Shown here: positions 33,834 to 41,559 of the stretch, one piece after another | Layout: every line of letters starts with the position of its first letter | How positions within the stretch are numbered: the stretch's first letter is position 1 | Source: UBA6522 sp965237785 | GTDB lineage: Bacteria > Pseudomonadota > Gammaproteobacteria > Steroidobacterales > Rariloculaceae | Assembly: GCA_965237785.1 (NCBI GenBank) | Contig: OZ250159.1 | Coordinates: forward strand, 2,542,001 to 2,606,000 | Reading direction: 5' to 3' | DNA: 64,000 bases | Made by a program: the position numbers and the translations under genes | The notes under the pieces: model-generated | Told to the model about the DNA's origin: nothing | Seen by the model: only the letters and a program-made list of their open reading frames with translations | The model's database searches: none

Positions 33834-34928
33834 ATGTCCGGATTTCATCGTCGCCGGTTAGTGTCGGCTGACCGTTACGATAGCGACGCCCGCGACTACG
33901 ACGCGGTGCTGGTGGTTTCCTTCGGCGGCCCCGAGGGTCCCGACGATGTCATGCCCTTTCTGGACAACGTGCTGGCGGGACTACGCGTGCCGCCGCCGGT
34001 CAAGGCGCGCATCGCCCAGCGCTACCAGCGCTTCGGCGGGGTCAGTCCGATCAACGCCCACACCCGCGAGTTCATCGCGGCTCTGGAGCGCGAATTGGCG
34101 GCCTCGGAACCGGGGCTCTCGGTGTATTGGGGCAACCGCAACTGGCACCCGATGCTTGGGGATACGCTGGCGCGGATGGCCGCCGACGGGGTCCGTCGCG
34201 CCATCGCCTATGTCACCAGTACCTTCAGTTCATACAGCGGCTGCCGGAAATATCGGGAAGACCTCTACGCCGCAGTGGACGGATTGGATGGCGCGCCGCA
34301 AATCGACAAGCTGCGGGTCGGCTACAACCACCCGGGTTTCATCGCGGCGATGAGCGACCGGCTGCGCGAAGCGTTTGCGCGGTTGCCCGCCGGCGCCGCG
34401 CCACCGGCGTTGCTGTTCACCGCCCACAGCCTGCCGATATCGATGGCGGAACGCTGCGACTACCAGGCCCAGCTGCGTGAGGCTTGCACACTGTCCGCAG
34501 AGGCGGCGGGCGCGGGAACATGGGATCTCGTGTATCAAAGCCAGAACGCATCCTACGGCGAGCCCTGGCTCGGGCCGGATATCAGCGCGGCACTCAAGTC
34601 GGCGGGCTCGGCAGATCATACAAACGTGGTGGTCGCCCCGGTCGGCTTTGTCTGCGATCACATGGAAGTGATCCTGGATCTGGACGTAGAAGCCGCTGAG
34701 ACGGCGGCTGCGCTGGGACTCAACATGGTACGTGCCGGCACGGTGGGCGCCCATCCCGCTTACGTCGGCATGGTGCGGGAGTTGATCGTCGAGCGGATGA
34801 CGGCGAATCCGGATCGTGCCGCACTGGGCATCCGTGGACCGAGCCACGATTACTGCCCGGCGGACTGCTGCCTCTCGGCACGGCCCGGCGAGCCATGGCG
34901 CGCGCTCTGCGGTGTGGAGTTGACGTGA
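33834..34928 (+). CDS. hemH: Ferrochelatase, probably coproporphyrin ferrochelatase (CpfC type)
   Basis: A 364-residue enzyme that inserts iron into a porphyrin. YDAVLVVSFGGPEGPDDVMP, RFGGVSPINAHTREFIAALE and SVYWGNRNWHPMLGDTLARM are typical of the branch found with HemQ. FTAHSLPISMAERCDY holds the metal-site His, and VGFVCDHMEVILDLDVEA the Glu-containing motif. A Cys-rich tail (DYCPADCCLSARPGEPWRAL, then CG) could bind a [2Fe-2S] cluster, as in some ferrochelatases. With chdC next to it, coproporphyrin III is the likely substrate. It overlaps the next gene (GTGA). Confidence 0.88.
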   Translation: MSGFHRRRLVSADRYDSDARDYDAVLVVSFGGPEGPDDVMPFLDNVLAGLRVPPPVKARIAQRYQRFGGVSPINAHTREFIAALERELAASEPGLSVYWGNRNWHPMLGDTLARMAADGVRRAIAYVTSTFSSYSGCRKYREDLYAAVDGLDGAPQIDKLRVGYNHPGFIAAMSDRLREAFARLPAGAAPPALLFTAHSLPISMAERCDYQAQLREACTLSAEAAGAGTWDLVYQSQNASYGEPWLGPDISAALKSAGSADHTNVVVAPVGFVCDHMEVILDLDVEAAETAAALGLNMVRAGTVGAHPAYVGMVRELIVERMTANPDRAALGIRGPSHDYCPADCCLSARPGEPWRALCGVELT

Positions 34929-36409
34929 CACCGGCCCATCGCTCTGAAGCGGTGGTGATCGGTGCGGGCCTTGCGGGCCTCAGCGCTGCAATTCACCTGC
35001 AGGACGCCGGCGTCGATGTTCAGGTGATCGAAGCCCGGGAGCGCGTCGGCGGACGCGTGCGTTCCATGCGCCGACTCGGCGGGCAGATGGAGGCCGGCGG
35101 GACCTTCATTGGCGCGGGCTACCGGCGCGTCATCGCGGCGGCGGCTCGCTTCGGTATCGGTCTCATCGACATTTCACCCGCGCTCAAATTCTTCCGCGAA
35201 CAGGAACTGGTGCTTGACGGCGAGATCATCCGCCCGTCGGAATGGCCGGATCACCCCTCAAATCCGTTCCCGGACCGCGACAAGGCCTTGCTGCCCTGGA
35301 CCTACGGCCGGGTGTTGACCGCTCGGGAAAACCCGTTGAAGCGTCCCCGGGACTGGCTCGAACCGTCCAACGCCAGGCACGATATTTCCATGCACGAATG
35401 GATGCGGGGGCTCGGTCTGGGCGATGCGGCGATCAAACTGGGTTACGGCATCAATGTGAGCTACGGGGAAGACGCTCGCGACGTGTCCGCGCTGCTGATG
35501 CTGTTCCGAGCGGCATTCTCAGAGGCGCAGGCGGCGTCTTCCAGGCCGGAGACAGCCTCTTCTACTGCGCAGGCAGCCTTTTCTGCTGCGCAGGCGGCCT
35601 CTTCCGATGCCGGGGCGGACACCACCTCGTCCTCTCGACAAGCCGCTGCAACGGCAACTTCATCCGGGCGCGCCAAAGGATTTACCGTCGAGCGCGGGGT
35701 ACAGCAATTACCGGAAGCCATGGCTGCGGCGCTGGATCGGCCCGTGCACTATCGTCGAATCGTGACGGGGATCGAGGATGACGGCCGGCGGGTGACGGTT
35801 CGCTGTGACGACGGCACCGTTTACCGAGCGGCTCACGTAGTTTGCGCCCTGCCCTTCGGGGTATTGCGAGGGATCGCCGTCGACCCGCCCCTTCTTGGCA
35901 GACAGCGGGAGGCCGTGGCGAACGTCCGTGCGCAATCCATGACCCAGCTCTACTTCGCCCACAAGTCCAACTTCTGGGAAGCGGACGGTTTCGCGCCCAG
36001 CCTGTTTACCGACGGCGCCGCGGGGATGATGGCCGCCGTTCGCAACGGTCGGGATCCTGCGGAAGTGACCGGATTTTCGGCTTGGGTGATGGGAAGAAAC
36101 GCGGCGCAACTCGATGCGATGGCCCCTCAGGAAGCCGGCGCCCGGGTGATCCGGGAGATCGAAGCGGTGCGACCGGCCGCGCGCGGGCAATTGGAATTCA
36201 TCGGGCGGAAGAGTTGGGGAAGCGACCCCTGCGCCCGCGGGGCGTGGGCCTATTTTCGACCCGGTCAGATTACCCGCTTCGCCGCTGCCATGGGCGCCCC
36301 GCACGGCCGGATTCGGTTCTGCGGCGAACACCTGAGCCTGACCAACCGCGGCATGGAGGGCGCCATGGAATCGGGCGAGCGAGCCGCGCGGGATATTGTC
36401 AGGGGCTAA
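34925..36409 (+). CDS. FAD-dependent amine-oxidase-family protein, candidate coproporphyrinogen oxidase
   Basis: A 494-residue flavoprotein starting at GTG 34925. The dinucleotide-binding motif is VVIGAGLAGLSAAIHLQDAG, followed by EARERVGGRVRSM. The C-terminal FAD site RFCGEHLSLTNRGMEGAMES followed by GERAA is of the flavin monoamine oxidase type rather than the classical HemY type. It is the last gene of the heme operon. CPD operons usually encode the coproporphyrinogen oxidase CgoX/HemY, and no other candidate is in this window. Residues ~198-250 form an Ala/Ser/Thr-rich insert with repeated DNA units. The function is inferred from position. Confidence 0.7.
   Translation: MTPAHRSEAVVIGAGLAGLSAAIHLQDAGVDVQVIEARERVGGRVRSMRRLGGQMEAGGTFIGAGYRRVIAAAARFGIGLIDISPALKFFREQELVLDGEIIRPSEWPDHPSNPFPDRDKALLPWTYGRVLTARENPLKRPRDWLEPSNARHDISMHEWMRGLGLGDAAIKLGYGINVSYGEDARDVSALLMLFRAAFSEAQAASSRPETASSTAQAAFSAAQAASSDAGADTTSSSRQAAATATSSGRAKGFTVERGVQQLPEAMAAALDRPVHYRRIVTGIEDDGRRVTVRCDDGTVYRAAHVVCALPFGVLRGIAVDPPLLGRQREAVANVRAQSMTQLYFAHKSNFWEADGFAPSLFTDGAAGMMAAVRNGRDPAEVTGFSAWVMGRNAAQLDAMAPQEAGARVIREIEAVRPAARGQLEFIGRKSWGSDPCARGAWAYFRPGQITRFAAAMGAPHGRIRFCGEHLSLTNRGMEGAMESGERAARDIVRG
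35525..35605 (+). repeat. Short imperfect repeats coding an Ala/Ser-rich insert
   Basis: Three near-identical 18-mers, GCGCAGGCGGCGTCTTCC (35525), GCGCAGGCAGCCTTTTCT (35567) and GCGCAGGCGGCCTCTTCC (35588), are spaced 42 and 21 bases apart. All keep the reading frame, encoding AQAASS/AQAAFS units inside the amine-oxidase gene. The surrounding ~50 residues are low-complexity linker, so the protein has been lengthened by slippage or duplication. Confidence 0.75.
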
Positions 36410-36762
36410 CCGCCGGGAAAGCGCGGCGGGAACAGGAATGACAAGGCGCTGAGGTAACAGACCAGCCAGCCGATAATCACGATCGAGGTGGTCCGTGGCG
36501 AAAACAGCCTGGCACTCAGCCAACTCGCCACAAAGCCCGGTCCGGCGAATAGCGCGACGCAGACCAGCATCCGTACCGCGCTGACCACCGGCGCGTTGGC
36601 ATCGAAGAATACGCCGCCGGTCGCGATTCTCACCAACAGATCCGAGCCCAGCGCGATGACGATGAACAAGGCGGTCCAGGGATCCCGGACGACCAGATCG
36701 AGGAACAGCCAGGCACACGCCACGATGAGGCAACTTACCCAAAGCGTGTGTTTAGCTCGCAT
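36406..36762 (-). CDS. Small inner-membrane protein of unknown function
   Basis: A 118-residue protein with four hydrophobic segments: TLWVSCLIVACAWLFLDLVV, PWTALFIVIALGSDLLV, VRMLVCVALFAGPGFVASWL and SIVIIGWLVCYLSALSFLF. No known catalytic motif is visible. Its stop codon overlaps the end of the convergent amine-oxidase gene by four bases. Function unknown; it is not obviously linked to heme synthesis. Confidence 0.55.
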   Translation of the reverse strand: MRAKHTLWVSCLIVACAWLFLDLVVRDPWTALFIVIALGSDLLVRIATGGVFFDANAPVVSAVRMLVCVALFAGPGFVASWLSARLFSPRTTSIVIIGWLVCYLSALSFLFPPRFPGG

Positions 36763-36917
36763 ATGACATCAATCTTCGACCGCGAGCACCGATCCGCTCA
36801 CGGTGGTGGGGCATTTATGGTTTGTTCGCATTCCGTGTCATCGGCAACCCGCGGTAGTGGGTTATATTAACCGCAATAACCGCAATCCCGACGTTGAGAA
36901 ACCAAAGGGGAATTTCC

Positions 36918-37880
36918 ATGACACGGACTCGCCTTCTGATATGCGTTTCAGTCGCATGCGCTGCCGCAACGATGCTGTCAGCACACGCCCAGGACCATCA
37001 CCCGTCCTATCGGATGACTGAGAATTGGGGTCAACTTCCCGCAGGTGTGGTCTGGGGTCAGATCATTTCGGTGGAAGTCGACGGCGAAGGCAACGTCTAC
37101 GCGTTTCATCGGTGCTCCTCGGATACCTGCGTAGACCGAACCGAACCACCGCTGCTCAAGTTCGCTCCTTCCGGACAGCTGCTGATGACCTGGGGCGAAG
37201 GCCAGCTCGTCTGGTCCCACGGGCTTCACCTGGACGGGGGCGGCAACATTTGGATTACCGACGGACGGGATCACGACGGACGAGGGCAGCAGGTATTCAA
37301 GCTCAGCCCGCAAGGCGACGTCCTCATGACCCTCGGTACCGCCGGCGTCGCCGGAGACGGCGAACACACGTTCAACGGGGTCGCCGACGTATACGTGGCC
37401 GATGACGGCAGCATTTTCGTCGCCGACGGGCACGTCAATAACCGGATCGTGAAATACTCGCCCGACGGGGAGTATCTCCTTGAGTGGGGCAAGGAGGGCT
37501 CGGGACCCGGCGAGTTCGCGATGCCCCATGCGCTCGCCATGGACTCCGAGGGGCGGCTGTTCGTGGCCGACCGCGGCAATTTGCGGTTACAGATCTTCGA
37601 CCAGCAGGGTCAATACCTGGACGAGTACAAGCAGTACGGCCGGCCCAGCGGGGTCACGATTACCGCCGACGACACCCTCCTTGTCGCCTCCCAGAACGGT
37701 GAAAACAGCGAACTGAACCCGGGTTTCGAGACGGGTATCTACATCGGCAACGCCCGCGACGGGACGGTGACCGGATTCATTGGCGGCATCGATACCGAAA
37801 ATGCCGCCGAAGGCCCAGACGGTGAGGTCTATTCAGGAATAGTGATCGACCGCACGATGCGGCGATACGACCCGGAGTAG
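36918..37880 (+). CDS. Secreted NHL-repeat beta-propeller protein
   Basis: A 320-residue protein. ATG 36918 follows AAAGGGG and gives a signal peptide (MTRTRLLICVSVACAAATML) cleaved near SAHAQ. The mature part consists of NHL-type propeller blades: ISVEVDGEGNVYAFHRC, LHLDGGGNIWITDGRDHD, DVYVADDGSIFVADGHVNNR, LAMDSEGRLFVADRGNLRLQ. Such propellers occur in peptidylglycine-lyase-like and gluconolactonase-like proteins; no lyase-specific residues can be assigned here. It probably acts in the periplasm or outside the cell. Confidence 0.75.
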   Translation: MTRTRLLICVSVACAAATMLSAHAQDHHPSYRMTENWGQLPAGVVWGQIISVEVDGEGNVYAFHRCSSDTCVDRTEPPLLKFAPSGQLLMTWGEGQLVWSHGLHLDGGGNIWITDGRDHDGRGQQVFKLSPQGDVLMTLGTAGVAGDGEHTFNGVADVYVADDGSIFVADGHVNNRIVKYSPDGEYLLEWGKEGSGPGEFAMPHALAMDSEGRLFVADRGNLRLQIFDQQGQYLDEYKQYGRPSGVTITADDTLLVASQNGENSELNPGFETGIYIGNARDGTVTGFIGGIDTENAAEGPDGEVYSGIVIDRTMRRYDPE

Positions 37881-37964
37881 AGCGGACATCTTGTCGGTGG
37901 ACGCGTGCAGGCAGGCCGGAACCAATGGCTCCAGCCTACCCGAAATCGCTGATTAATCAGCCGG

Positions 37965-38612
37965 CTAGTCGGCTACGAAGCAGTAGAACAAGCCATCGCC
38001 GCCCGTGCCGATCAGGTCCTCCTGGCTGCAGCCCCGGCTGCTGTGTACGGAGTTCCAGGACGCGCTCGGACCGCCCAGGCGATCGTGATGGCCCACCATG
38101 GCGTTGCCTTCGCTGTTGCTGGTCCAGTTGTTGCACGTGGTGATCGCTCCGGCTCCCGGCACCAGCCTACCCGCGGAATCGGAGCCCGTGAGTATGTCGT
38201 GGCGATTGGGCTGGTCGCCGGCGCCGTTGACTACCTCGCCGTTTTCATCGACCGCGGTGGGTTTGCGGATGTTGTTGCGGTCCTCGTGGAGGTCGTCACC
38301 GTTCCAGGCGATATAGGCGCCGTTGGCGTTGTACCAGGGACCGTCGCCGATGCGGTCGCGCGCGTTGACTTGCGGCATTCCCCCTCCGGGGGCCTGGCTC
38401 AAGTAGGCGCGCCATGTCGCATCGCCTCGACCGACGGCATCGGCAAGCGCCTGACAGTGCGCATCCGCACCCTCAAGCCCACCGAGATTGCCACCGTCCC
38501 CGGACCCGACGCTGGTCACGAAGAAACTCATGGGTGGCTGGTCCTGTGCGATACCCACCGTTGAGAACGCAGCGAGTGCGATTCCGACAAGCAGAGTATT
38601 CATTGGTTTCAT
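37965..38612 (-). CDS. Secreted lectin-like protein
   Basis: A 215-residue protein. ATG 38612 follows AAGGAG and gives a signal peptide (MKPMNTLLVGIALAAFSTVG) cleaved near IAQD. The mature part has SFFVTSVGSGDGGNLGGLEG, ADAHCQALADAVGRG, TWRAYLSQ, PWYNANGAYIAWNGDDLH and paired cysteines (TTCNNWTSN, SSRGCSQED, GLFYCFVAD). This pattern belongs to a family of small secreted proteins annotated as lectins with a C-type-lectin-like core. Ligand unknown. Confidence 0.6.
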   Translation of the reverse strand: MKPMNTLLVGIALAAFSTVGIAQDQPPMSFFVTSVGSGDGGNLGGLEGADAHCQALADAVGRGDATWRAYLSQAPGGGMPQVNARDRIGDGPWYNANGAYIAWNGDDLHEDRNNIRKPTAVDENGEVVNGAGDQPNRHDILTGSDSAGRLVPGAGAITTCNNWTSNSEGNAMVGHHDRLGGPSASWNSVHSSRGCSQEDLIGTGGDGLFYCFVAD

Positions 38613-38628
38613 TTGTATCTCCTTCAAC

Positions 38629-39534
38629 CTACATCATCCGACTAATGATACTTTTGCCCTGTTCCTCGGTCAGCCCAACCGGCCGGCGGCCGATGCCGCC
38701 TCCCTCCGCCAATACGGGTTCGGCGGCGTCGAGCGAGGGACGATCCTTCACCTGCAGGAACAGCCCGGTATAGATCGTGTCGTCCCAGAGCATTGCTTTC
38801 TCGCACGCACTCTTCCAATCGCTGGTGTCGTGGTTTTCGTCTTCAAGCCGCTTCACCCGGCGCTTGAAGAATTTCACGGTGTTATCGTGATTGAAGGTGA
38901 TGCACGGGCTGAATACGCTGATTAGCGAGAAGCCCTTATGTTCGATGGCCTGCTGCATGAGCATGGACAGATGCCGGGTATCGGAACTGAAGCCCCGGGC
39001 GACGAAGGTCGCGCCGTTCATGATGGCCGAGGTCACCGGGTTGAATGGAAATTCCACGCTGCCGTGGGGCGAACTCTTGGTCTTCATGTTGAGCGAACTG
39101 GTGGGTGACGCCTGGCCGGTGGTCAGGCCGTATATCTCGTTGTCCATGACGATATAGGTGAGGTCCACGTTGCGGCGGGCCGTGTGGGTGAAATGATTGC
39201 CGCCGATGCCGTAGCCGTCGCCGTCGCCGCCGGTGACGATCACGTTCAGCTCGTGGTTGGCCATTTTCGCACCGGTCGCCACCGCCAGCGAGCGTCCGTG
39301 CAGGGTGTGCATGCCGTAGGAGTTGAAGTAACCGGGAAAATTGGACGAGCAGCCGATGCCGCTGATCGTGAGAATTTCGTGGGGTTTGAGGCCCAATGCC
39401 AGGCAGGCCCTGCGCAAGCTGTTGAGCACCCCGAAATCGCCGCAGCCGGGGCACCAGTCCGGATCCACCTTGCCCTTGTAGTCGTTTACCGTTTGCGGCT
39501 CAAGAACGAGCTGCCTGGTGTCAATTCCATCCAT
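38629..39534 (-). CDS. korB: 2-oxoacid:ferredoxin oxidoreductase beta subunit (KorB type)
   Basis: A 301-residue thiamine-diphosphate subunit. VDPDWCPGCGDFGVLNSL holds two of the [4Fe-4S] cysteines, with others in ISGIGCSSNFPGYF and SVFSPCITFNHDN. The TPP-Mg site is VIVTGGDGDGYGIGGNH with MDNEIYGLTTGQ. It catalyses reversible CoA-dependent oxidation of a 2-oxoacid, most likely 2-oxoglutarate, with ferredoxin. It lies 11 bases after korA in the same operon. In a Gram-negative bacterium this suggests an oxygen-tolerant KorAB or reductive-TCA-type step, but this window does not decide. Confidence 0.9.
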   Translation of the reverse strand: MDGIDTRQLVLEPQTVNDYKGKVDPDWCPGCGDFGVLNSLRRACLALGLKPHEILTISGIGCSSNFPGYFNSYGMHTLHGRSLAVATGAKMANHELNVIVTGGDGDGYGIGGNHFTHTARRNVDLTYIVMDNEIYGLTTGQASPTSSLNMKTKSSPHGSVEFPFNPVTSAIMNGATFVARGFSSDTRHLSMLMQQAIEHKGFSLISVFSPCITFNHDNTVKFFKRRVKRLEDENHDTSDWKSACEKAMLWDDTIYTGLFLQVKDRPSLDAAEPVLAEGGGIGRRPVGLTEEQGKSIISRMM

Positions 39535-39545
39535 AAGGGGATCCT

Positions 39546-41327
39546 CTAAACCATAATTTCCTGATACGGGACGTAGTGATTCGTCTTGCCTGCCACCTGT
39601 TCGAGGACGCCGTCGACGATGTGATGGGGCATGAACGGTTCGCCATCGTACTTGCGAATGTGGCCCTCGACGCTGAGCCCCGTCTCGCTGCGCAGATAAC
39701 GATAGAACTGCCCGGAGTAGTTGTTCTCGACGATGATCGTTCGCTTGGCCTGATTGACTGCGTCGATGACCGCCTGGGCGTGGAAGGGGACGATCCAGCG
39801 TACCGCCAGTTGATTGGCGGTGACGCCCTTCTCCGCCAACTGCTCGATCGCTTCCTTGATGACCCCTTCAGTCGAACCCCAGCCGATCAACGTGACGTCG
39901 GCGTCCGCGGGGCCTGCTACCTCCGGCGCCGGAATCCGCTCGGCGAGGTTGGCGATCTTGCGGGCGCGCTTTTCAACCATGCGGCGGCGCTTGTGCGGAT
40001 CGGTGTACTCGTCGCTGATGAGAACGCCGTCCTGATCGTGCTCGTCCGTGGCGACCACGTGAGCATATCCGGGTATCCCGGGAAGCGCCCGCGGGGAGAC
40101 ACCGCTCTCGGTGTCCTCGTAACGCAGATATTCGCCGTTGGGGGCGCCGTTGGTAATGACATTGCCGCGGTCGATCGCAGGAAAAAGGTCGATTTCATCC
40201 GGGTCGGCGCTGAAGGTGCCCTCCGAGATCAGCAAGTCCGTGATGACGATGCCCGGACACTGATGTCTTTCGCAGAGATTGAAGATTTCCGGAATGGAAT
40301 TGAACGCATCCAGCGCATCGGTCGGCGCCATGATCAAGCGTTCGAAGTCGCCCTGGCTGGCGCCGAGCACCTGCCAGAGATCGCCCTGCTCGGTCTTGGT
40401 CGGCACGCCGGTGGACGGACCGGCGCGCTGCACGTTGATGAATACCACCGGAATCTCCATCATCGAGGCGGCCCCGATCGCCTCGGTCATCAGTGCGAAT
40501 CCGCCGCCGGAAGTCGCGCACATGGCCCGGGCGCCCACGTGGGCCGCGCCGATAGCCATATTGGCCACGGATATTTCATCCTCGGCCTGGCGCACCATGA
40601 TGCCGAGCTCACGCGCGTTTCGGGCCATCCAGTGGAGTACGCCGGTGGACGGGCTCATGGGATAGGCGGTGTAAAACTTGACCCCCGCGGCCGCGCCCCC
40701 CATGGCAAGCGCGTCGTTGCCGGTCCAAAGCGCCAGGGGTTTCTCGCCGGTGGCGAGGGGCACCGGCAAGGCGTCGAAGTTTGCTTCGGCGTAGTCGAAT
40801 CCGGCGCGCGCCGCGGCGACGTTTTCCGTGACGACCGCGTCGCCCTTGCGACCGAACTGCAGTTTCAACGCCTGTTCCAGGACATCGAAGTCGAGTCCCA
40901 GGAGGTAGGTGATCACACCCAGGGAGATGGTGTTCTGGATGACCTTGTTGCGGCTTTTGTTCGACAGTTCCTTGACGGGCATGGGGCAGAAGTTCACCCC
41001 TTCCGCGGCTTCTCCCGGCTTGATCTTGTCGCTGTCGTAGATCACCCGGCCGCCGGCGCCCAACAATCGCAAATGCCGATTCATGGTGTCCTGGTTCAGG
41101 CACACCAGCATGTTCAACTGGTCTCCATGACTGTAGATCTTCCGATCGCTCATGCGCATGGTCAGGAAAATGTGCCCGCCGCGAACGATGGACTGATAAG
41201 CGTTGTAAGCGTTCAGCCAAAGGCCGCGGCGCGTAAAAATTCGCGCCAGAATATTGCCGGGCGTGGCGATGCCTTGGCCCGCGGCCCCTCCGATGGCGAG
41301 CGAAAACTCAAACTGCCCTGAATTCAT
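39546..41327 (-). CDS. korA: 2-oxoacid:ferredoxin oxidoreductase fused gamma-alpha subunit (KorA type)
   Basis: A 593-residue protein. The N-terminal gamma domain (about 1-185) opens LAIGGAAGQGIATPGNILAR and contains RGGHIFLTMRMSDRKIYSHG. The alpha part follows, with LWTGNDALAMGGAAAGVKFY, AYPMSPSTGVLHWMARNARE, VRQAEDEISVANMAIGAAHV, GARAMCATSGGGFALMTEAI, and FINVQRAGPSTGVPTKTEQG. The C-terminal domain has VTLIGWGSTEGVIKEAIEQL. The gamma-alpha fusion is usual for two-subunit OFORs. It is encoded just upstream of korB. Confidence 0.9.
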   Translation of the reverse strand: MNSGQFEFSLAIGGAAGQGIATPGNILARIFTRRGLWLNAYNAYQSIVRGGHIFLTMRMSDRKIYSHGDQLNMLVCLNQDTMNRHLRLLGAGGRVIYDSDKIKPGEAAEGVNFCPMPVKELSNKSRNKVIQNTISLGVITYLLGLDFDVLEQALKLQFGRKGDAVVTENVAAARAGFDYAEANFDALPVPLATGEKPLALWTGNDALAMGGAAAGVKFYTAYPMSPSTGVLHWMARNARELGIMVRQAEDEISVANMAIGAAHVGARAMCATSGGGFALMTEAIGAASMMEIPVVFINVQRAGPSTGVPTKTEQGDLWQVLGASQGDFERLIMAPTDALDAFNSIPEIFNLCERHQCPGIVITDLLISEGTFSADPDEIDLFPAIDRGNVITNGAPNGEYLRYEDTESGVSPRALPGIPGYAHVVATDEHDQDGVLISDEYTDPHKRRRMVEKRARKIANLAERIPAPEVAGPADADVTLIGWGSTEGVIKEAIEQLAEKGVTANQLAVRWIVPFHAQAVIDAVNQAKRTIIVENNYSGQFYRYLRSETGLSVEGHIRKYDGEPFMPHHIVDGVLEQVAGKTNHYVPYQEIMV

Positions 41328-41511
41328 GACAATATCTGCTCCGTATCGTGCGGCGTCGACGGCGCTGCCGCAACCGGTATCGTTCTGATCGCGTGGGGTT
41401 CCAGCGAGAGCGGGCTATTTTACACCGTCAGCGCGAGCGTTTGCGACGCACATGACGACTATCGGCGTAAATCAAAGCCAACAGTGGGCGCAAACGCCAA
41501 TTCGCCCATTG

Positions 41512-41559
41512 ATGTCCCAGTTAATGACCCAGTTAATGCCCCAGTTAATGTCCCAGTTC
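41512..41559. repeat. Four tandem 12-bp repeats across a gene 3' end
   Basis: Plus-strand units ATGTCCCAGTTA, ATGACCCAGTTA, ATGCCCCAGTTA and ATGTCCCAGTTC follow each other without gap. The minus-strand gene at 41545-42576 ends inside this tract: its last codons and TAA stop come from the third and fourth units. Copy-number changes would not alter the protein because the stop lies in the first repeats read from the gene side. Confidence 0.85.

Noticed and set aside
39576..41321. A 581-codon plus-strand frame opposite korA
   Set aside because: It is the antisense shadow of a clearly conserved oxidoreductase and shows no motif of its own. High GC produces long antisense frames.
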